From Mariprofundus aestuarium (GTDB taxonomy: Bacteria > Pseudomonadota > Zetaproteobacteria > Mariprofundales > Mariprofundaceae): 64,000 bases of DNA. The stretch is taken from positions 2,473,001 to 2,537,000 of the forward strand of contig NZ_CP018799.1 in NCBI RefSeq assembly GCF_002795805.1, written 5' to 3'. The notes under the pieces were generated by a model. That model did no database searches, had not been told where the DNA came from, and saw nothing but the letters and a program-made list of their open reading frames with translations. A program made the translations under genes and the position numbers. Positions 40,526-50,396 of this stretch are shown piece by piece (positions within the stretch are counted from its first letter, which is position 1; each line of letters starts with the position of its first letter).

Positions 40526-43500
40526 TTATTCTCCTTCGTTCTCGGCTGGGTGCTTAACCATTGCAAGGTCAATACCCAGAGCATTCAATTCTTTGGTCAT
40601 CACGTTAAAGGACTCAGGAATACCTGCCTCAAACGACATGTCACCGCGTACAATAGACTCGTACATTTTGGTACGGCCCTGAACATCATCCGACTTCACA
40701 GTCAGCATCTCCTGCAGCGTGTAGGCCGCGCCGTATGCTTCCAGCGCCCAAACTTCCATCTCACCGAAACGCTGGCCACCGAACTGCGCCTTACCACCCA
40801 GCGGCTGCTGTGTAACAAGTGAGTACGGACCGGTTGAACGAGCATGAATCTTCTCATCCACCAAGTGATGCAGTTTAAGGATATACATCTGACCGATAGT
40901 GATATCACGATCAAATGCCTCACCTGTACGTCCATCATAAAGTGTGGTCTGACCAGACTCTGGCTTATCTGCAAGCTTCAGCATGCGCTGGATATGCGCT
41001 TCCTTGGCACCATCGAACACCGGTGTCGCAATCGGAATACCGCCGCGAAGGTTATGCGCCAGCTCAAGCAGCGACTCTTCGTCCATGCCCTTGATATCAC
41101 TGCATGCCTGTTCATCTTCAAGATAGCACTCAAGCAGGAACGAACGTAGCTCCTCTGTTGGCAATTTATCCTTAAGCATGCCGTCGATCTTCTTGCCGAG
41201 CGAACTTCCTGCCCAACCCATGTGAATCTCGAAAATCTGACCGATATTCATACGCGAAGGTACGCCCAGTGGGTTCAGGCAAATATCAACCGGAGTTCCA
41301 TCTTCGGTATAAGGCATATCCTCTTCCGGTACGATGACCGAAATCACACCCTTGTTACCATGACGACCAGCCATTTTGTCACCCGGCTGCAATTTACGTT
41401 TAACAGCCACGAACACCTTCACAACCTTGATAACGCCAGGCTTCAATTCGGAACCTTCACGAACCTTGGCTACCTTCTCTTCGAAGCGTGACTCAAGCCT
41501 GCCGCGCTCTTTGTCCATAGACTCAAGAATTTCGGCAACGCGTTCGTTCACCGCATCATCGGTAACAGACACACCGGAGAGGTCTCGCAGATTTAAAGCA
41601 TCGATATTCTCTGCCTTAATGGTTTCACCCTTCTTCACACCCTTGAACTGGGCAGCACTCTGGCCAACAAGAAGACCCTGAAGACGACTCACCACATTGG
41701 TCTCAAGAATACGACGCTCCTCCTCTTTATCAGAGTAGAGCTGCTCGATTGAAGACTCTTCAATAACCTTGGCGCGATCATCCTTCTCATCGCCACGACG
41801 GGTAAAGACCTGAACGTCAACAACGACGCCCTCATCGCCCGGCTTAACGCGCATCGAGGTATCACGAACGTCACTAGCCTTCTCACCAAAGATCGCACGC
41901 AGCAGCTTCTCTTCAGGAGAGAGCTGGGTTTCGCCCTTCGGTGTGATCTTGCCTACAAGGATATCACCCTGTTTAACTTCCGCACCGATGTAGGCAATGC
42001 CGCAATCATCAAGATGACGCAGAGCTTCTTCACCCACATTCGGGATATCGCGGGTAATCTCTTCAGAACCAAGTTTGGTGTCGCGAGCTACTGCCTCGAA
42101 CTCTTCGATATGAATAGAGGTATAAACATCCTCTTTCACCAGCTTCTCGGAGATTACAATCGCATCCTCGAAGTTGTAACCGCGCCATGGCATCAGAGCC
42201 ACCAGCGCATTACGGCCTAGTGCCAGCTCACCCAGATCAGTGGATGGGCCATCTGCAATGATGTCACCCTTGGCAACGATCTCACCGGTCTTCACCAGCG
42301 GACGCTGGTTAAAGCAGGTGTTCTGGTTGGAACGGCGATACTTGAACAGGCGATAGATATCCACACCCGGCTCACCTTCAACCTGTTCTTCCTCATAAAC
42401 CTTCACAACAATACGTTCGCCATCAACGCGCTCAACCACACCACCACGACGTGCAACCTGGGATACACCCGAGTCACGTGCCAGAGGCGCTTCCATACCG
42501 GTACCAACCAGTGGCTTCTCGCTACGCAGCAGAGGAACAGCCTGACGCTGCATGTTTGAGCCCATCAGTGCGCGGTTCGCATCATCATGCTCAAGGAATG
42601 GAATCAGACCCGCACAAACAGAAACCACCTGCGATGGTGATACGTCCATGTAGTTGATGTCAGCAGGTGCGGCCATGATGAACTCGCCACCCTGACGACA
42701 CTGGATCAGGTCAGATACGAACTTGCCATTCTCATCCACTTTGGCGTTTGCCTGTGCAATAACCGGTGTGGCTTCATCAATAGCAGAGAGGTAATCCACA
42801 TCATCAGTCACCTGGCTATTTACAACCCTGCGGTATGGTGATTCAAGGAAACCGAAATCGTTCACTTTGGCGTAAGTCGCCAGTGAGTTGATCAGACCGA
42901 TGTTCGGACCTTCAGGCGTTTCAATTGGGCAGAGGCGGCCATAATGGGTTGGATGAACATCTCGAACTTCAAAGCCAGCGCGTTCACGCGAAAGACCGCC
43001 CGGGCCAAGTGCCGAAAGACGACGTTTATGCGTTACCTCGGAGAGCGGGTTGGTCTGGTCCATGAACTGAGAGAGCTGGGATGAGCCAAAGAACTCTTTC
43101 ACCGATGCAATCAACGGTTTCGCATTCACGACATCCGAAGGCATCATTTCAGTCAGATCGCCAGAGCTCAAACGCTCACGAACGGCGCGCTCCATACGAA
43201 CAAGACCGACACGAATCTGGTTTTCCAGTAGCTCGCCTACTGAACGCAAGCGACGGTTACCCAAGTGGTCGATATCATCTACTTCGCCGATACCGTCACG
43301 AAGAGAGAGCAGGGTATTGAGTGCCAGCAGGATATCTTCATCACGCAGCGTACCCTGATCCAGTGGAACGATATCGTTATTGATCTCCAGGCGGCTGTTA
43401 AGCTTCATACGGCCAACACGGGATAGATCATAACGGGATGGATCATAGAACAGTGATTCAAACAGTGCTTTCGCTGTTTCAACTGTTGGTGGCTCGCCAG

Positions 43501-44620
43501 GACGCATCATGCGATAAATCTCAACACGCGCCTCTTCACGCGACTGAACGGTATCCAGACGCAGGGTATCAGCCAGCCACGGGCCACGAACGGCGGTATC
43601 GATCAACAGGCAATCAAACTGCTCGACTCCGGCACCCTGAAGTGCGGAGATGGAGTCTTCAGTCAGTTCCTGGTTATGGTCGATAAGGATCTCGCCACCA
43701 GGGATCAGAATAGGTTCAGCAGCAGCCTCACCGATAACGCTTTCGAGAGGTACGTCAATCCATTCAACCTCAGCCTCAGCCAGACGTTTAATCGCCATCT
43801 TGGTGAATTTTTTACCTTCAGCAACAATGCGTTTATTGCCAATTTTTATTGTCGTTACAGCACGAGTACCTTCAAACAACTCAGGTACAAATTTAACCTG
43901 CACACCCTTATCAGTAAAACGGTAGGTACGGCGCTGATAAAAACGATCAAGGATATCCTGTGTAGAGAGTCCGATAGCCTTAAGCAAAACGCCGACAGGC
44001 ATCTTACGGCGCAAGTCGATGCGGAAATGAACTTTATCCTTGGCATCAAACTCGAAATCTAGCCATGAGCCGCGGTAAGGAATGACGCGAGCCTTGAACA
44101 GGAACTTGCCTGAGGCATGTGTTTTGCCCTTATCGTGGTCGAAAAACACACCTGGAGAACGGTGCATCTGTGAAACGATAGCACGCTCGGTGCCGTTAAT
44201 GATGAACGAGCCGTGCTCGGTCATGCGTGGGATCTCGCCCATGTAGACAGACTGGTCGCGTACTTCGCGAACCTTACGCTTGGCGCGCTTTTCACCCTCG
44301 TTTTCGAAGATCTTCAGGCGCAGCTTCACCTTTACAGGCAGTGCGTAAGTCAGATCGCGACGGCGACACTCGTCAAGGTCATAGCGGGGAGGGCTGTACT
44401 CAAGCCCTTCAAAACCCAACTCAGCATTACCGGCATAATCGCGAACCGGAAATACTGACTGGAAAACTGTAGCCAGCCGTGAGTCGTTTACGGCTTCGCC
44501 GTAACCAACAAACTCATGGTAGGACTCGGTCTGCAGATTCAGCATGTTAGGCATGCTGATCGGCGACTTGATGGTACCGAAATTTTTACGAATACGTTTC
44601 AATGATGCTTGTTTGGCCAT
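40526..44620 (-). CDS. rpoB: RNA polymerase beta subunit
   Basis: The 1364 aa beta subunit. The rifampicin pocket region reads [18 protein letters not shown] near residue 515 and [19 protein letters not shown] after it, with wild-type-looking residues. The C-terminal [11 protein letters not shown] motif near 1090 and [12 protein letters not shown] are intact. It lies downstream of rplL after a 126-base gap that holds an attenuator-like hairpin. Confidence 0.98.
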   Translation of the reverse strand: MAKQASLKRIRKNFGTIKSPISMPNMLNLQTESYHEFVGYGEAVNDSRLATVFQSVFPVRDYAGNAELGFEGLEYSPPRYDLDECRRRDLTYALPVKVKLRLKIFENEGEKRAKRKVREVRDQSVYMGEIPRMTEHGSFIINGTERAIVSQMHRSPGVFFDHDKGKTHASGKFLFKARVIPYRGSWLDFEFDAKDKVHFRIDLRRKMPVGVLLKAIGLSTQDILDRFYQRRTYRFTDKGVQVKFVPELFEGTRAVTTIKIGNKRIVAEGKKFTKMAIKRLAEAEVEWIDVPLESVIGEAAAEPILIPGGEILIDHNQELTEDSISALQGAGVEQFDCLLIDTAVRGPWLADTLRLDTVQSREEARVEIYRMMRPGEPPTVETAKALFESLFYDPSRYDLSRVGRMKLNSRLEINNDIVPLDQGTLRDEDILLALNTLLSLRDGIGEVDDIDHLGNRRLRSVGELLENQIRVGLVRMERAVRERLSSGDLTEMMPSDVVNAKPLIASVKEFFGSSQLSQFMDQTNPLSEVTHKRRLSALGPGGLSRERAGFEVRDVHPTHYGRLCPIETPEGPNIGLINSLATYAKVNDFGFLESPYRRVVNSQVTDDVDYLSAIDEATPVIAQANAKVDENGKFVSDLIQCRQGGEFIMAAPADINYMDVSPSQVVSVCAGLIPFLEHDDANRALMGSNMQRQAVPLLRSEKPLVGTGMEAPLARDSGVSQVARRGGVVERVDGERIVVKVYEEEQVEGEPGVDIYRLFKYRRSNQNTCFNQRPLVKTGEIVAKGDIIADGPSTDLGELALGRNALVALMPWRGYNFEDAIVISEKLVKEDVYTSIHIEEFEAVARDTKLGSEEITRDIPNVGEEALRHLDDCGIAYIGAEVKQGDILVGKITPKGETQLSPEEKLLRAIFGEKASDVRDTSMRVKPGDEGVVVDVQVFTRRGDEKDDRAKVIEESSIEQLYSDKEEERRILETNVVSRLQGLLVGQSAAQFKGVKKGETIKAENIDALNLRDLSGVSVTDDAVNERVAEILESMDKERGRLESRFEEKVAKVREGSELKPGVIKVVKVFVAVKRKLQPGDKMAGRHGNKGVISVIVPEEDMPYTEDGTPVDICLNPLGVPSRMNIGQIFEIHMGWAGSSLGKKIDGMLKDKLPTEELRSFLLECYLEDEQACSDIKGMDEESLLELAHNLRGGIPIATPVFDGAKEAHIQRMLKLADKPESGQTTLYDGRTGEAFDRDITIGQMYILKLHHLVDEKIHARSTGPYSLVTQQPLGGKAQFGGQRFGEMEVWALEAYGAAYTLQEMLTVKSDDVQGRTKMYESIVRGDMSFEAGIPESFNVMTKELNALGIDLAMVKHPAENEGE

Positions 44621-44674
44621 GATTACCCCGAACGACGTACAGATTTTCCAAAAACTCTAAAATGCGAAAAAGGC

Positions 44675-44706
44675 TAAGCCCCGGCAGCTTTCGCCACCGG
44701 GGATTA
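44675..44706 (-). terminator. rplL-rpoB intergenic hairpin (attenuator candidate)
   Basis: CCCCGG (44679-44684) pairs with CCGGGG (44697-44702), extended by TAA/TTA after one mismatch, around a 12-base loop. On the minus strand it lies between rplL and rpoB, where E. coli has a partial terminator and an RNase III site. No T-run follows, so partial termination or processing is an inference. Confidence 0.45.
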
Positions 44707-44746
44707 ACCCAAAACGCTTACGTGCGAAACGTAAAACAACAGTAGC

Positions 44747-45124
44747 TTACTTCAGCGCTACAGATGCGCCCGCTTCTTCCAGTTTTGCTTTCAGCTCTTC
44801 AGCTTCGTCTTTTGAAACGCCTTCTTTGATGTTGCCAGGTGCGCCGTCAACCAGTGCCTTGGCTTCTTTCAGGCCCAGACCGGTTGCTTCACGTACTGCC
44901 TTGATGACCTGGATCTTCTTGTCGCCTGCGGACTCGAGAACAACATTGAACTCGGTCTGCTCTTCAGCAGCAGCTTCGCCAGCAGCAGCTGGACCAGCAG
45001 CTACAGCTACAGGTGCAGCTGCAGATACGCCGAATTTGTCTTCCAGAGCAGTTACCAGCTCAGAGAGTTCCAGAACGGTCATAGTTTCAATTGCTGAGAT
45101 TAGTTCGTCTTTAGTGATTGCCAT
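44747..45124 (-). CDS. rplL: 50S ribosomal protein L7/L12
   Basis: A 125 aa stalk protein: N-terminal dimerisation helices, an alanine-rich hinge (residues 38-55, [20 protein letters not shown]) and a C-terminal domain with [21 protein letters not shown]. It binds translation factors. It follows rplJ with a 54-base gap, the usual L10-L12 pair. Confidence 0.97.
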   Translation of the reverse strand: MAITKDELISAIETMTVLELSELVTALEDKFGVSAAAPVAVAAGPAAAGEAAAEEQTEFNVVLESAGDKKIQVIKAVREATGLGLKEAKALVDGAPGNIKEGVSKDEAEELKAKLEEAGASVALK

Positions 45125-45178
45125 TTTGTTTAGCTCCTTGTGCTATAAGTTAAAAAGTTATGATATCAGTGATAAATG

Positions 45179-45697
45179 TTATGCAGCTTCTTTCTGGTCG
45201 CGAATGGCTGCCAGTGTGCGCACGAACGATGCAGGAACTTCCGCCAGTGTACGGACGAATCCGCTGATTGGCGCCTGCATGCTGCCGAGCATCTTGGCGA
45301 GCAGAACTTCGCGTGATGGTAGATTGGCCAGTACGCTAATACCTGCAACATCCACCAGCTTGCCGTCGAGTACTCCACCTTGGACCTTGAGCGCGTCGTT
45401 CTTTTTGGCGAACTCGGAGATGGCTTTTGCCATTGCTACCGGATCCTTACCATAAGCGATCGCGACCGGGCCGGTGAAGAGTTGTTCAGCTGCTTTAAAG
45501 TCCGTACCTTCTGCCGCACGACGCGCCAGAGTGTTTTTTACAACCTGAAGTGACACATCTGCTTCATGCAGAGTACGACGGAGCTCTCCCAATTTGGAAA
45601 CACTCAGACCGCTGTAGTGTGTAACTACGCCAGCTGTAGATTCGGACCAGGCAGCGTGAAGTTCTTCGACAATGCGTTGTTTGTCATTTTTATTCAC
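45179..45697 (-). CDS. rplJ: 50S ribosomal protein L10
   Basis: A 172 aa protein that anchors L7/L12 dimers on the ribosome. VNKNDKQRIVEELHAAW starts the conserved domain; VVKNTLARRAAEGT and LPSREVLLAKMLGSMQAP follow. I chose the GTG at 45697, which has AGGGGG five bases upstream; the open frame extends ten codons further into the leader without family similarity. Translation of rplJL is probably controlled by L10 binding to the upstream leader. Confidence 0.95.
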   Translation of the reverse strand: MNKNDKQRIVEELHAAWSESTAGVVTHYSGLSVSKLGELRRTLHEADVSLQVVKNTLARRAAEGTDFKAAEQLFTGPVAIAYGKDPVAMAKAISEFAKKNDALKVQGGVLDGKLVDVAGISVLANLPSREVLLAKMLGSMQAPISGFVRTLAEVPASFVRTLAAIRDQKEAA

Positions 45698-45905
45698 ATT
45701 TACCCCCTTGCTTTTCGACCCGCGCAAGTGGCTTGCACCCCATCTATGCAGGAAGGGTCACCCCAATTAAGCCTCGCTCTTTGTGAGTCTGGCTCCAGCA
45801 GTCTAGGACGGATCGTTATTTTCGACGTTACCTCCGCAAGCTTCTGCATCGGTTCAGTCGATTTTTTTGCCTTTCGGCACGCCAACCTAAGTCGGCAAAC
45901 TTAAT
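45698..45905 (-). ncRNA. L10 leader (ribosomal protein autoregulatory mRNA element)
   Basis: The 200 bases between rplA and rplJ have no ORF and, read on the minus strand, carry the GAACCGATGCAGAAGCTTGC and GGAGGTAAC elements that I associate with the proteobacterial L10 leader. Complementary GTGCAAG/CTTGC segments lie nearby near 45740. In the known system L10-L12 binds a kink-turn here and represses rplJL translation. The exact boundaries are not defined. Confidence 0.6.
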
Positions 45906-45930
45906 GCGCCGGCACTCCATGTGCCGGCGC
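45906..45930 (-). terminator. Hairpin after rplA
   Basis: GCGCCGGCAC and GTGCCGGCGC form a perfect ten-bp GC-rich stem with a five-base loop, nine bases after the rplA stop. On the minus strand the following sequence is ATTAAGTTT, too weak a T-run for a full terminator. It could end part of the rplKA transcription or mark a processing site before the L10 leader. Confidence 0.5.
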
Positions 45931-45939
45931 GCTTATCTC

Positions 45940-46626
45940 TTAGAGTGTGGTTTCATCCACGCGTACAGCTGCACCCATGGTGGAAGAGATGCTCATCTTC
46001 TGCATGTAGCGGCCTTTTGAGGATGATGGACGCATGCGGTTGAGCTCACCAAGCAGCGCTTGAATGTTTTCATTCAGCTTGTCTGCATCGAATGAACGGC
46101 GTCCAACAGGTGCGTGAATCACGCCGCCTTTATCAACACGCACTTCAATCTGCCCTGATTTGATCGCACCAACAGCCTTGGTGACATCCATGGTGACGGT
46201 ACCCAGCTTAGGGTTAGGCATAAGGCCACGAGGACCCAGTACACGTCCCAGCTTACCAACCTGCGCCATCATGTCCGGTGTTGCTACTACGCGGTCAAAG
46301 TCCATGAAACCTTCGAGAACTTTTTCAACCAGATCGTCAGCACCGACAATATCGGCACCGGCTGCAGTCGCTTCATCAGCCTTAGGACCTTTAGCAAACA
46401 CTGCAACACGAACGGTTTTACCTGTGCCGTTTGGCAGTGCGATTGAACCACGAACCATCTGATCTGCATGACGCGGGTCAACACCCAGCTTGATTGCAAC
46501 GTCAACAGACTCGTCAAATTTTGTGGCTGGCTGCGCTTTAATTGCCTCAACTGCTTCTTTAACTGTAACAGCCTGTGCCGGAACGGCTGCCAGACTGGCT
46601 TTCATACGTTTGGTTACTTTTGCCAT
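45940..46626 (-). CDS. rplA: 50S ribosomal protein L1
   Basis: A 228 aa protein of the L1 stalk, which also represses its own operon by binding the rplK leader. Motifs: [19 protein letters not shown] near residue 38, [11 protein letters not shown] near 67, and the signature [21 protein letters not shown] near 157. It starts 11 bases after rplK. Confidence 0.97.
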   Translation of the reverse strand: MAKVTKRMKASLAAVPAQAVTVKEAVEAIKAQPATKFDESVDVAIKLGVDPRHADQMVRGSIALPNGTGKTVRVAVFAKGPKADEATAAGADIVGADDLVEKVLEGFMDFDRVVATPDMMAQVGKLGRVLGPRGLMPNPKLGTVTMDVTKAVGAIKSGQIEVRVDKGGVIHAPVGRRSFDADKLNENIQALLGELNRMRPSSSKGRYMQKMSISSTMGAAVRVDETTL

Positions 46627-46637
46627 CTTAACGCCCC

Positions 46638-47066
46638 TTAGCCCTTAACTTCCAGACCCATAGAGACAGCAGTGCCTTCTATGATCTTCATTCCAGCTTC
46701 AACATCATAACAGTTCAGGTCAGGCATCTTGATTTCAGCGATCTCACGAAGCTGAGCGCTGCTTACTGTGCCAACCTTTTTCTTGTTAGGTTCACCACTG
46801 CCTTTCTGAAGCTTTGCAGCCTTCAGCAGCAATACGGATGCAGGTGGGGTTTTGATAACGAAATCGAACGAGCGGTCTGCATAAACACTGATTACAACCG
46901 GCAGTGTCAGCCCCTTCTCCATCTCCTGAGTTCTGGCGTTAAATGCTTTACAGAACTCCATGATGTTCACACCAGCCTGACCGAGAGCCGGGCCAACTGG
47001 CGGGGATGGATTTGCGGAACCTGCAGGAACCTGCAGTTTCACAATTTTATCAAGTTTCTTAGCCAT
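46638..47066 (-). CDS. rplK: 50S ribosomal protein L11
   Basis: A 142 aa protein of the GTPase-associated centre. [21 protein letters not shown] is near the N-terminus, [13 protein letters not shown] in the middle, and the RNA-binding C-terminal domain shows [19 protein letters not shown]. It is the first gene of the rplKA pair, preceded by a 140-base gap after nusG that should hold the L1-binding leader. Confidence 0.97.
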   Translation of the reverse strand: MAKKLDKIVKLQVPAGSANPSPPVGPALGQAGVNIMEFCKAFNARTQEMEKGLTLPVVISVYADRSFDFVIKTPPASVLLLKAAKLQKGSGEPNKKKVGTVSSAQLREIAEIKMPDLNCYDVEAGMKIIEGTAVSMGLEVKG

Positions 47067-47206
47067 TTATATCTCCAACCGGTTTCAGGCCTCTTGCCTT
47101 CCGCCTTTATTCGCATGCCGGTATCCCCGGACTCTGCTCCCGCATCTTTGCGGTAATCCTCTCACATCCTGTGAAAGTGTTTGCTCAAAGGCTAAAGGCT
47201 CTACCT

Positions 47207-47737
47207 TTAGCCTTTTTCAACCTGAATGTACTCAAGCTCAACCGGTGTAGGACGACCAAAGATAGAAACACTTACCTTCAGCTTAGCCTTATCTTCCATC
47301 ACCTCTTCAACAACTCCGTTGAAGGAAGAGAATGGGCCGTCAATCACGCGAACTGCATCACCGATATCGAACATCACCTTAGGCTTCGGACGCTCAATTC
47401 CCTCTTCAATCTGCTGAATCAGGGCATCCACTTCACGCTGCGGCATTGGCATTGGCTTGTTAGCTGAGCCAAGGAAGCCACTAACCTGGCGGGTGTCTTT
47501 AACCACATGCCAGGTGTCGTCGTTCATTTCCATCTCTACGAGAATATAACCAGGGAAGAACTTGCGCTGAGAAGTCACTTTCTGACCCTCTTTCAGCTCA
47601 ACCACTTCCTCACGGGGAACAAGAATTTTACCGAACTTATCGGAAAGACCTGCCCGTTCTGCATTTTCTCTCAGCATCTGCTCCACTTTATCTTCATAAT
47701 TGGAGTAGACCTGAACCACATACCAACGCATCGCCAT
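47207..47737 (-). CDS. nusG: Transcription antitermination factor NusG
   Basis: A 176 aa protein with an N-terminal NGN domain (RWYVVQVYSNYEDKVEQML, FFPGYILVEMEM) and a C-terminal KOW domain (VRVIDGPFSSFNGVVEEV). It binds RNA polymerase and couples to ribosomes through S10 or to Rho. Its ATG overlaps the secE stop (TGATG), so translation is coupled. Confidence 0.97.
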   Translation of the reverse strand: MAMRWYVVQVYSNYEDKVEQMLRENAERAGLSDKFGKILVPREEVVELKEGQKVTSQRKFFPGYILVEMEMNDDTWHVVKDTRQVSGFLGSANKPMPMPQREVDALIQQIEEGIERPKPKVMFDIGDAVRVIDGPFSSFNGVVEEVMEDKAKLKVSVSIFGRPTPVELEYIQVEKG

Positions 47738-47925
47738 CAGATCACCTGCTTAACAAGTGAGCTCAAGCCCCAGTCGACCAGCCACAGAAACAGAGCAATA
47801 AAGATCACCATGACGAACACCATAAGTGTTGACTGCACCGTCTCTTTACGATCAGGCCAGGTCACCTTCTTGGCTTCGACCTTCACTTCATTCATGAATT
47901 TCTGCATCTCAGCAACGCGACTCAT
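47737..47925 (-). CDS. secE: Preprotein translocase subunit SecE
   Basis: A 62 aa single-span form of SecE: an amphipathic N-terminal helix with EVKVEAKKVTWPDRKET, the conserved cytosolic hinge, then one membrane segment (FVMVIFIALFLWLVDWGL). The three-span form of enterobacteria is not present. It lies between tRNA-Trp and nusG, as in many proteobacteria. Confidence 0.95.
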   Translation of the reverse strand: MSRVAEMQKFMNEVKVEAKKVTWPDRKETVQSTLMVFVMVIFIALFLWLVDWGLSSLVKQVI

Positions 47926-47962
47926 ACTTAAGCTCCTATTCTACTATCCACACAAAATACAC

Positions 47963-48038
47963 TGGCAGGCGAGGAGGGACTCGAACCCACAGCACCCGGT
48001 TTTGGAGACCGGTACTCTACCAATTGAGCTACTCGCCT
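47963..48038 (-). tRNA. tRNA-Trp (anticodon CCA)
   Basis: The acceptor stem AGGCGAG/CTCGCCT, the GTTCGAGTC T-arm and an anticodon loop of CTCCAAA give CCA. The 3' CCA is encoded. It lies between rpmG and secE on the same strand. Confidence 0.96.
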
Positions 48039-48046
48039 AGGTGTTG

Positions 48047-48202
48047 TTACTTAATCTTTGTTTCCTTGTGTGGCGTATGCTTTTTGCAAGAGTTGCAGTA
48101 CTTACTCAGCACCAGCTTATCTGTCATGGTACGCTTGTTCTTATCAGTAGTGTAATTCTTGCGTTTACACTCTTCGCACGCCAAAGCCAATAAATCACGC
48201 AT
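48047..48202 (-). CDS. rpmG: 50S ribosomal protein L33
   Basis: A 51 aa protein, short enough to be missed by length-filtered gene finders. It begins [19 protein letters not shown] and ends [16 protein letters not shown]. Both CxxC pairs are retained, so this is the zinc-binding version of L33. It sits between tuf and tRNA-Trp, ending eight bases before the tRNA. Confidence 0.95.
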   Translation of the reverse strand: MRDLLALACEECKRKNYTTDKNKRTMTDKLVLSKYCNSCKKHTPHKETKIK

Positions 48203-48225
48203 TTCCTACTCTCCAGTGACGGCAA

Positions 48226-48254
48226 AGCGGCGGTAGCACGAGTCTACCGCCGCT
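48226..48254 (-). terminator. Hairpin between tuf and rpmG
   Basis: AGCGGCGGTAG and CTACCGCCGCT form a perfect 11-bp stem around a seven-base loop, 16 bases after the tuf stop. Only three Ts follow on the minus strand, so it may lower rather than stop transcription into rpmG-secE-nusG, or serve as a processing site. Confidence 0.5.
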
Positions 48255-48270
48255 GCACATCTTTTCGGTT

Positions 48271-49461
48271 TTACTTAGTAATTTCAGTTACGACGCCAGC
48301 GCCGACCGTACGACCGCCTTCGCGAATTGCGAAGCGGAGTTCTTTATCCATTGCGATTGGTGTGATCAGCTCAACATCCATAGAGATGTTATCGCCAGGC
48401 ATTACCATCTCAGTTCCTTCAGGCAAGGTAACAGAACCAGTCACGTCAGTTGTACGGAAGTAGAACTGTGGACGGTAGCCGTTGAAGAATGGCGTGTGAC
48501 GACCACCCTCTTCCTTGTTCAGGATATAAGCTTCAGCCTTGAATGTGGTGTGTGGAGTGATTGAACCTGGCTTGGCCAGAACCTGACCACGCTCGATATC
48601 TTCACGCTTAACGCCACGAAGAAGAAGACCTACGTTGTCGCCAGCTTCGCCGGAATCCAGAAGCTTGCGGAACATTTCAACACCAGTACAAGTAGTCTTA
48701 ACGGTGTCTTTAATACCAACGATCTCGATCTCTTCGCCAACCTTAATGATACCAGCCTCAATACGACCAGTAGCAACAGTACCGCGACCTGAGATTGAGA
48801 ATACATCCTCAACAGGCATCAGGAATGGCTTGTCTACATCACGTGCAGGTGTAGGAATGTACTCATCCACTGCAGCCATCAGACGCAGGATAGATGGAGC
48901 ACCGATCTCAGAGGTGTCACCTTCAAGTGCTTTCAGCGCAGAACCGATGATGATTGGAGTGTCGTCACCCGGGAAGTCGTAAGAGTCCAGAAGCTCGCGA
49001 ACTTCCATCTCTACCAGCTCAAGCAGCTCTTCGTCATCAACCATGTCTGCCTTGTTCAGGTAGACTACCAGGTGAGGTACGTTTACCTGACGGGCAAGCA
49101 GCACGTGCTCACGAGTCTGTGGCATTGGGCCGTCTGCAGCTGATACAACCAGAATACCGCCGTCCATCTGTGCAGCACCAGTGATCATGTTTTTAACGTA
49201 GTCGGCATGGCCTGGGCAATCAACGTGAGCGTAGTGACGAGCTTCTGTCTCATACTCAACGTGAGCTGTCGCAATAGTAATACCGCGCTCGCGCTCTTCA
49301 GGTGCACCATCAATATCGCCGTAGTCTTTAAAGACTGCGCCGCCTGTCAGGGACAGAACCTTAGTGATCGCAGCGGTCAACGTGGTCTTGCCATGGTCGA
49401 CGTGACCAATGGTACCAATGTTTACATGCGGCTTGTTACGTTCAAACTTTTCCTTTGCCAT
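48271..49461 (-). CDS. tuf: Translation elongation factor Tu
   Basis: A 396 aa GTPase that brings aminoacyl-tRNA to the ribosome. G1 is [11 protein letters not shown]3 [10 protein letters not shown]4 NKADM, and domain 3 has [15 protein letters not shown]. The gene sits directly after the four-tRNA cluster, in the tufB position of E. coli. A second tuf copy in the str operon would be usual but lies outside the window. Confidence 0.98.
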   Translation of the reverse strand: MAKEKFERNKPHVNIGTIGHVDHGKTTLTAAITKVLSLTGGAVFKDYGDIDGAPEERERGITIATAHVEYETEARHYAHVDCPGHADYVKNMITGAAQMDGGILVVSAADGPMPQTREHVLLARQVNVPHLVVYLNKADMVDDEELLELVEMEVRELLDSYDFPGDDTPIIIGSALKALEGDTSEIGAPSILRLMAAVDEYIPTPARDVDKPFLMPVEDVFSISGRGTVATGRIEAGIIKVGEEIEIVGIKDTVKTTCTGVEMFRKLLDSGEAGDNVGLLLRGVKREDIERGQVLAKPGSITPHTTFKAEAYILNKEEGGRHTPFFNGYRPQFYFRTTDVTGSVTLPEGTEMVMPGDNISMDVELITPIAMDKELRFAIREGGRTVGAGVVTEITK

Positions 49462-49523
49462 TTTTATTCTCCATGCACGTTATTAAACTACGACAGGAAT
49501 CTGCAAGCAGTACCCATCAAATC

Positions 49524-49598
49524 TGGAGCCCAGAGCGAGAATTGAACTCGCGACCTCATCCTTACCAAGGATGTGCTCTACCCCTGAGCTACCTGGGC
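49524..49598 (-). tRNA. tRNA-Thr (anticodon GGT)
   Basis: The acceptor stem GCCCAGG pairs with a CTCTGGGC-type 3' strand. The anticodon loop CTTGGTAAG gives GGT, and the T-arm is GTTCAATTC. The 3' TCCA is encoded. It lies 62 bases upstream of the tuf start and is the last of four tRNAs. Confidence 0.95.
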
Positions 49599-49626
49599 CA
49601 ATCCCAATTGCCTGACTAAAGACAAA

Positions 49627-49700
49627 TGGAGCGGGCGGCGGGAATCGAACCCGCGTCATCAGCTTGGAAGGCTGAGGTGCTACCATTGTACCACGCCCGC
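49627..49700 (-). tRNA. tRNA-Gly (anticodon TCC)
   Basis: The acceptor GCGGGCG/CGCCCGC, loop CTTCCAA giving TCC, T-arm GTTCGATTC and encoded 3' TCCA are all present. The gene corresponds in order to glyT of E. coli. Confidence 0.95.
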
Positions 49701-49737
49701 GTACCCGAAGAAGCTCAGGGGCAACTTCTTCAGAAAC

Positions 49738-49822
49738 TGGTGGAGAGAGCTGGATTCGAACCAACGTAGGCTGAGCCAGCAGATTTACAGTCTGCCCCCT
49801 TTAGCCACTCGGGAATCTCTCC
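49738..49822 (-). tRNA. tRNA-Tyr (anticodon GTA)
   Basis: A class II tRNA of 85 bases with a long variable arm. The acceptor is GGAGAGA, the anticodon loop CTGTAAA gives GTA, and ACCA is encoded at the 3' end. The gene corresponds in order to tyrU of E. coli. Confidence 0.95.
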
Positions 49823-49933
49823 ATCTCGCACCCCATCAAGCTACTGGCCCGCAAGCGAGTCAGCCCAAAAGGGCGCGCGATTCTGCACTTCTGCTGCGCA
49901 CTGTCAATCAGCACATCAAAAATGCGGTTAAAC

Positions 49934-50009
49934 TGGAGCCGGCAACAGGAGTCGAACCCGTGACCTGCTGATTACAAATCAGCTGCTCTACCAACTGAGC
50001 TATGCCGGC
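49934..50009 (-). tRNA. tRNA-Thr (anticodon TGT)
   Basis: The acceptor GCCGGCA, loop TTTGTAA giving TGT, T-arm GTTCGACTC and encoded 3' TCCA are present. It is the first gene of the tRNA-tuf operon, directly behind the promoter at 50021-50048. Confidence 0.95.
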
Positions 50010-50020
50010 AAGGGTGGCGC

Positions 50021-50048
50021 ATCATAGCGATCACACAAACGAACTCAA
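50021..50048 (-). promoter_or_regulatory. Promoter of the tRNA-tuf operon
   Basis: Read on the minus strand, TTGAGT (50043-50048), 16 bases and TATGAT (50021-50026) form a good sigma70 promoter. It is followed by a GC-rich stretch (GCGCC) before the tRNA, a discriminator type linked to stringent control of stable RNA promoters. Confidence 0.7.
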
Positions 50049-50396
50049 GCACTATTTAAAAATGGCCGCTCCTCCTGCCAGTTGGGTTCGCTTTATACAG
50101 CATAATAAGAAGCAAACACCCTCTCTCATCGGCCGGCGACCCTTAATCGCTTCCGCTCTGATTTTCCGGTTTACTTATTTTTAGTTCGTTGGTTTATCCG
50201 CCACCATTGAGACAAAACAGGCTGTGTTATAATAGCTCTCTTGCTTCCGGCCATCTCGTTGCAGGCTTTAATTCTGCTATACTAGAATCAGGTGCAATAT
50301 AATCAGACGCGACTCACATATGATGAGTGCATCACTTAAGAGGTGATATGGTAAAGCGTCAGGAATTGAAAAGAGGCCCTCGTGAGATGAGCGCAT
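50049..50396. other. Intergenic region upstream of the HD-GYP sensor gene
   Basis: About 350 bases between the divergent tRNA-tuf promoter and the HD-GYP gene. On the plus strand there is TTGAGA (50207-50212), 15 bases, TATAAT (50228-50233), a likely sigma70 promoter, and a further TATACT at 50278-50283 with a poorly spaced TTGCAG. The leader after it is long (over 150 bases). No tRNA, ORF or clear riboswitch was seen. Confidence 0.5.

Noticed and set aside
50021-50396. A riboswitch such as a cyclic-di-GMP sensor before the HD-GYP gene
   Set aside because: The long leader is suggestive, but I could not find a conserved aptamer core; a covariance search would be needed to support it.
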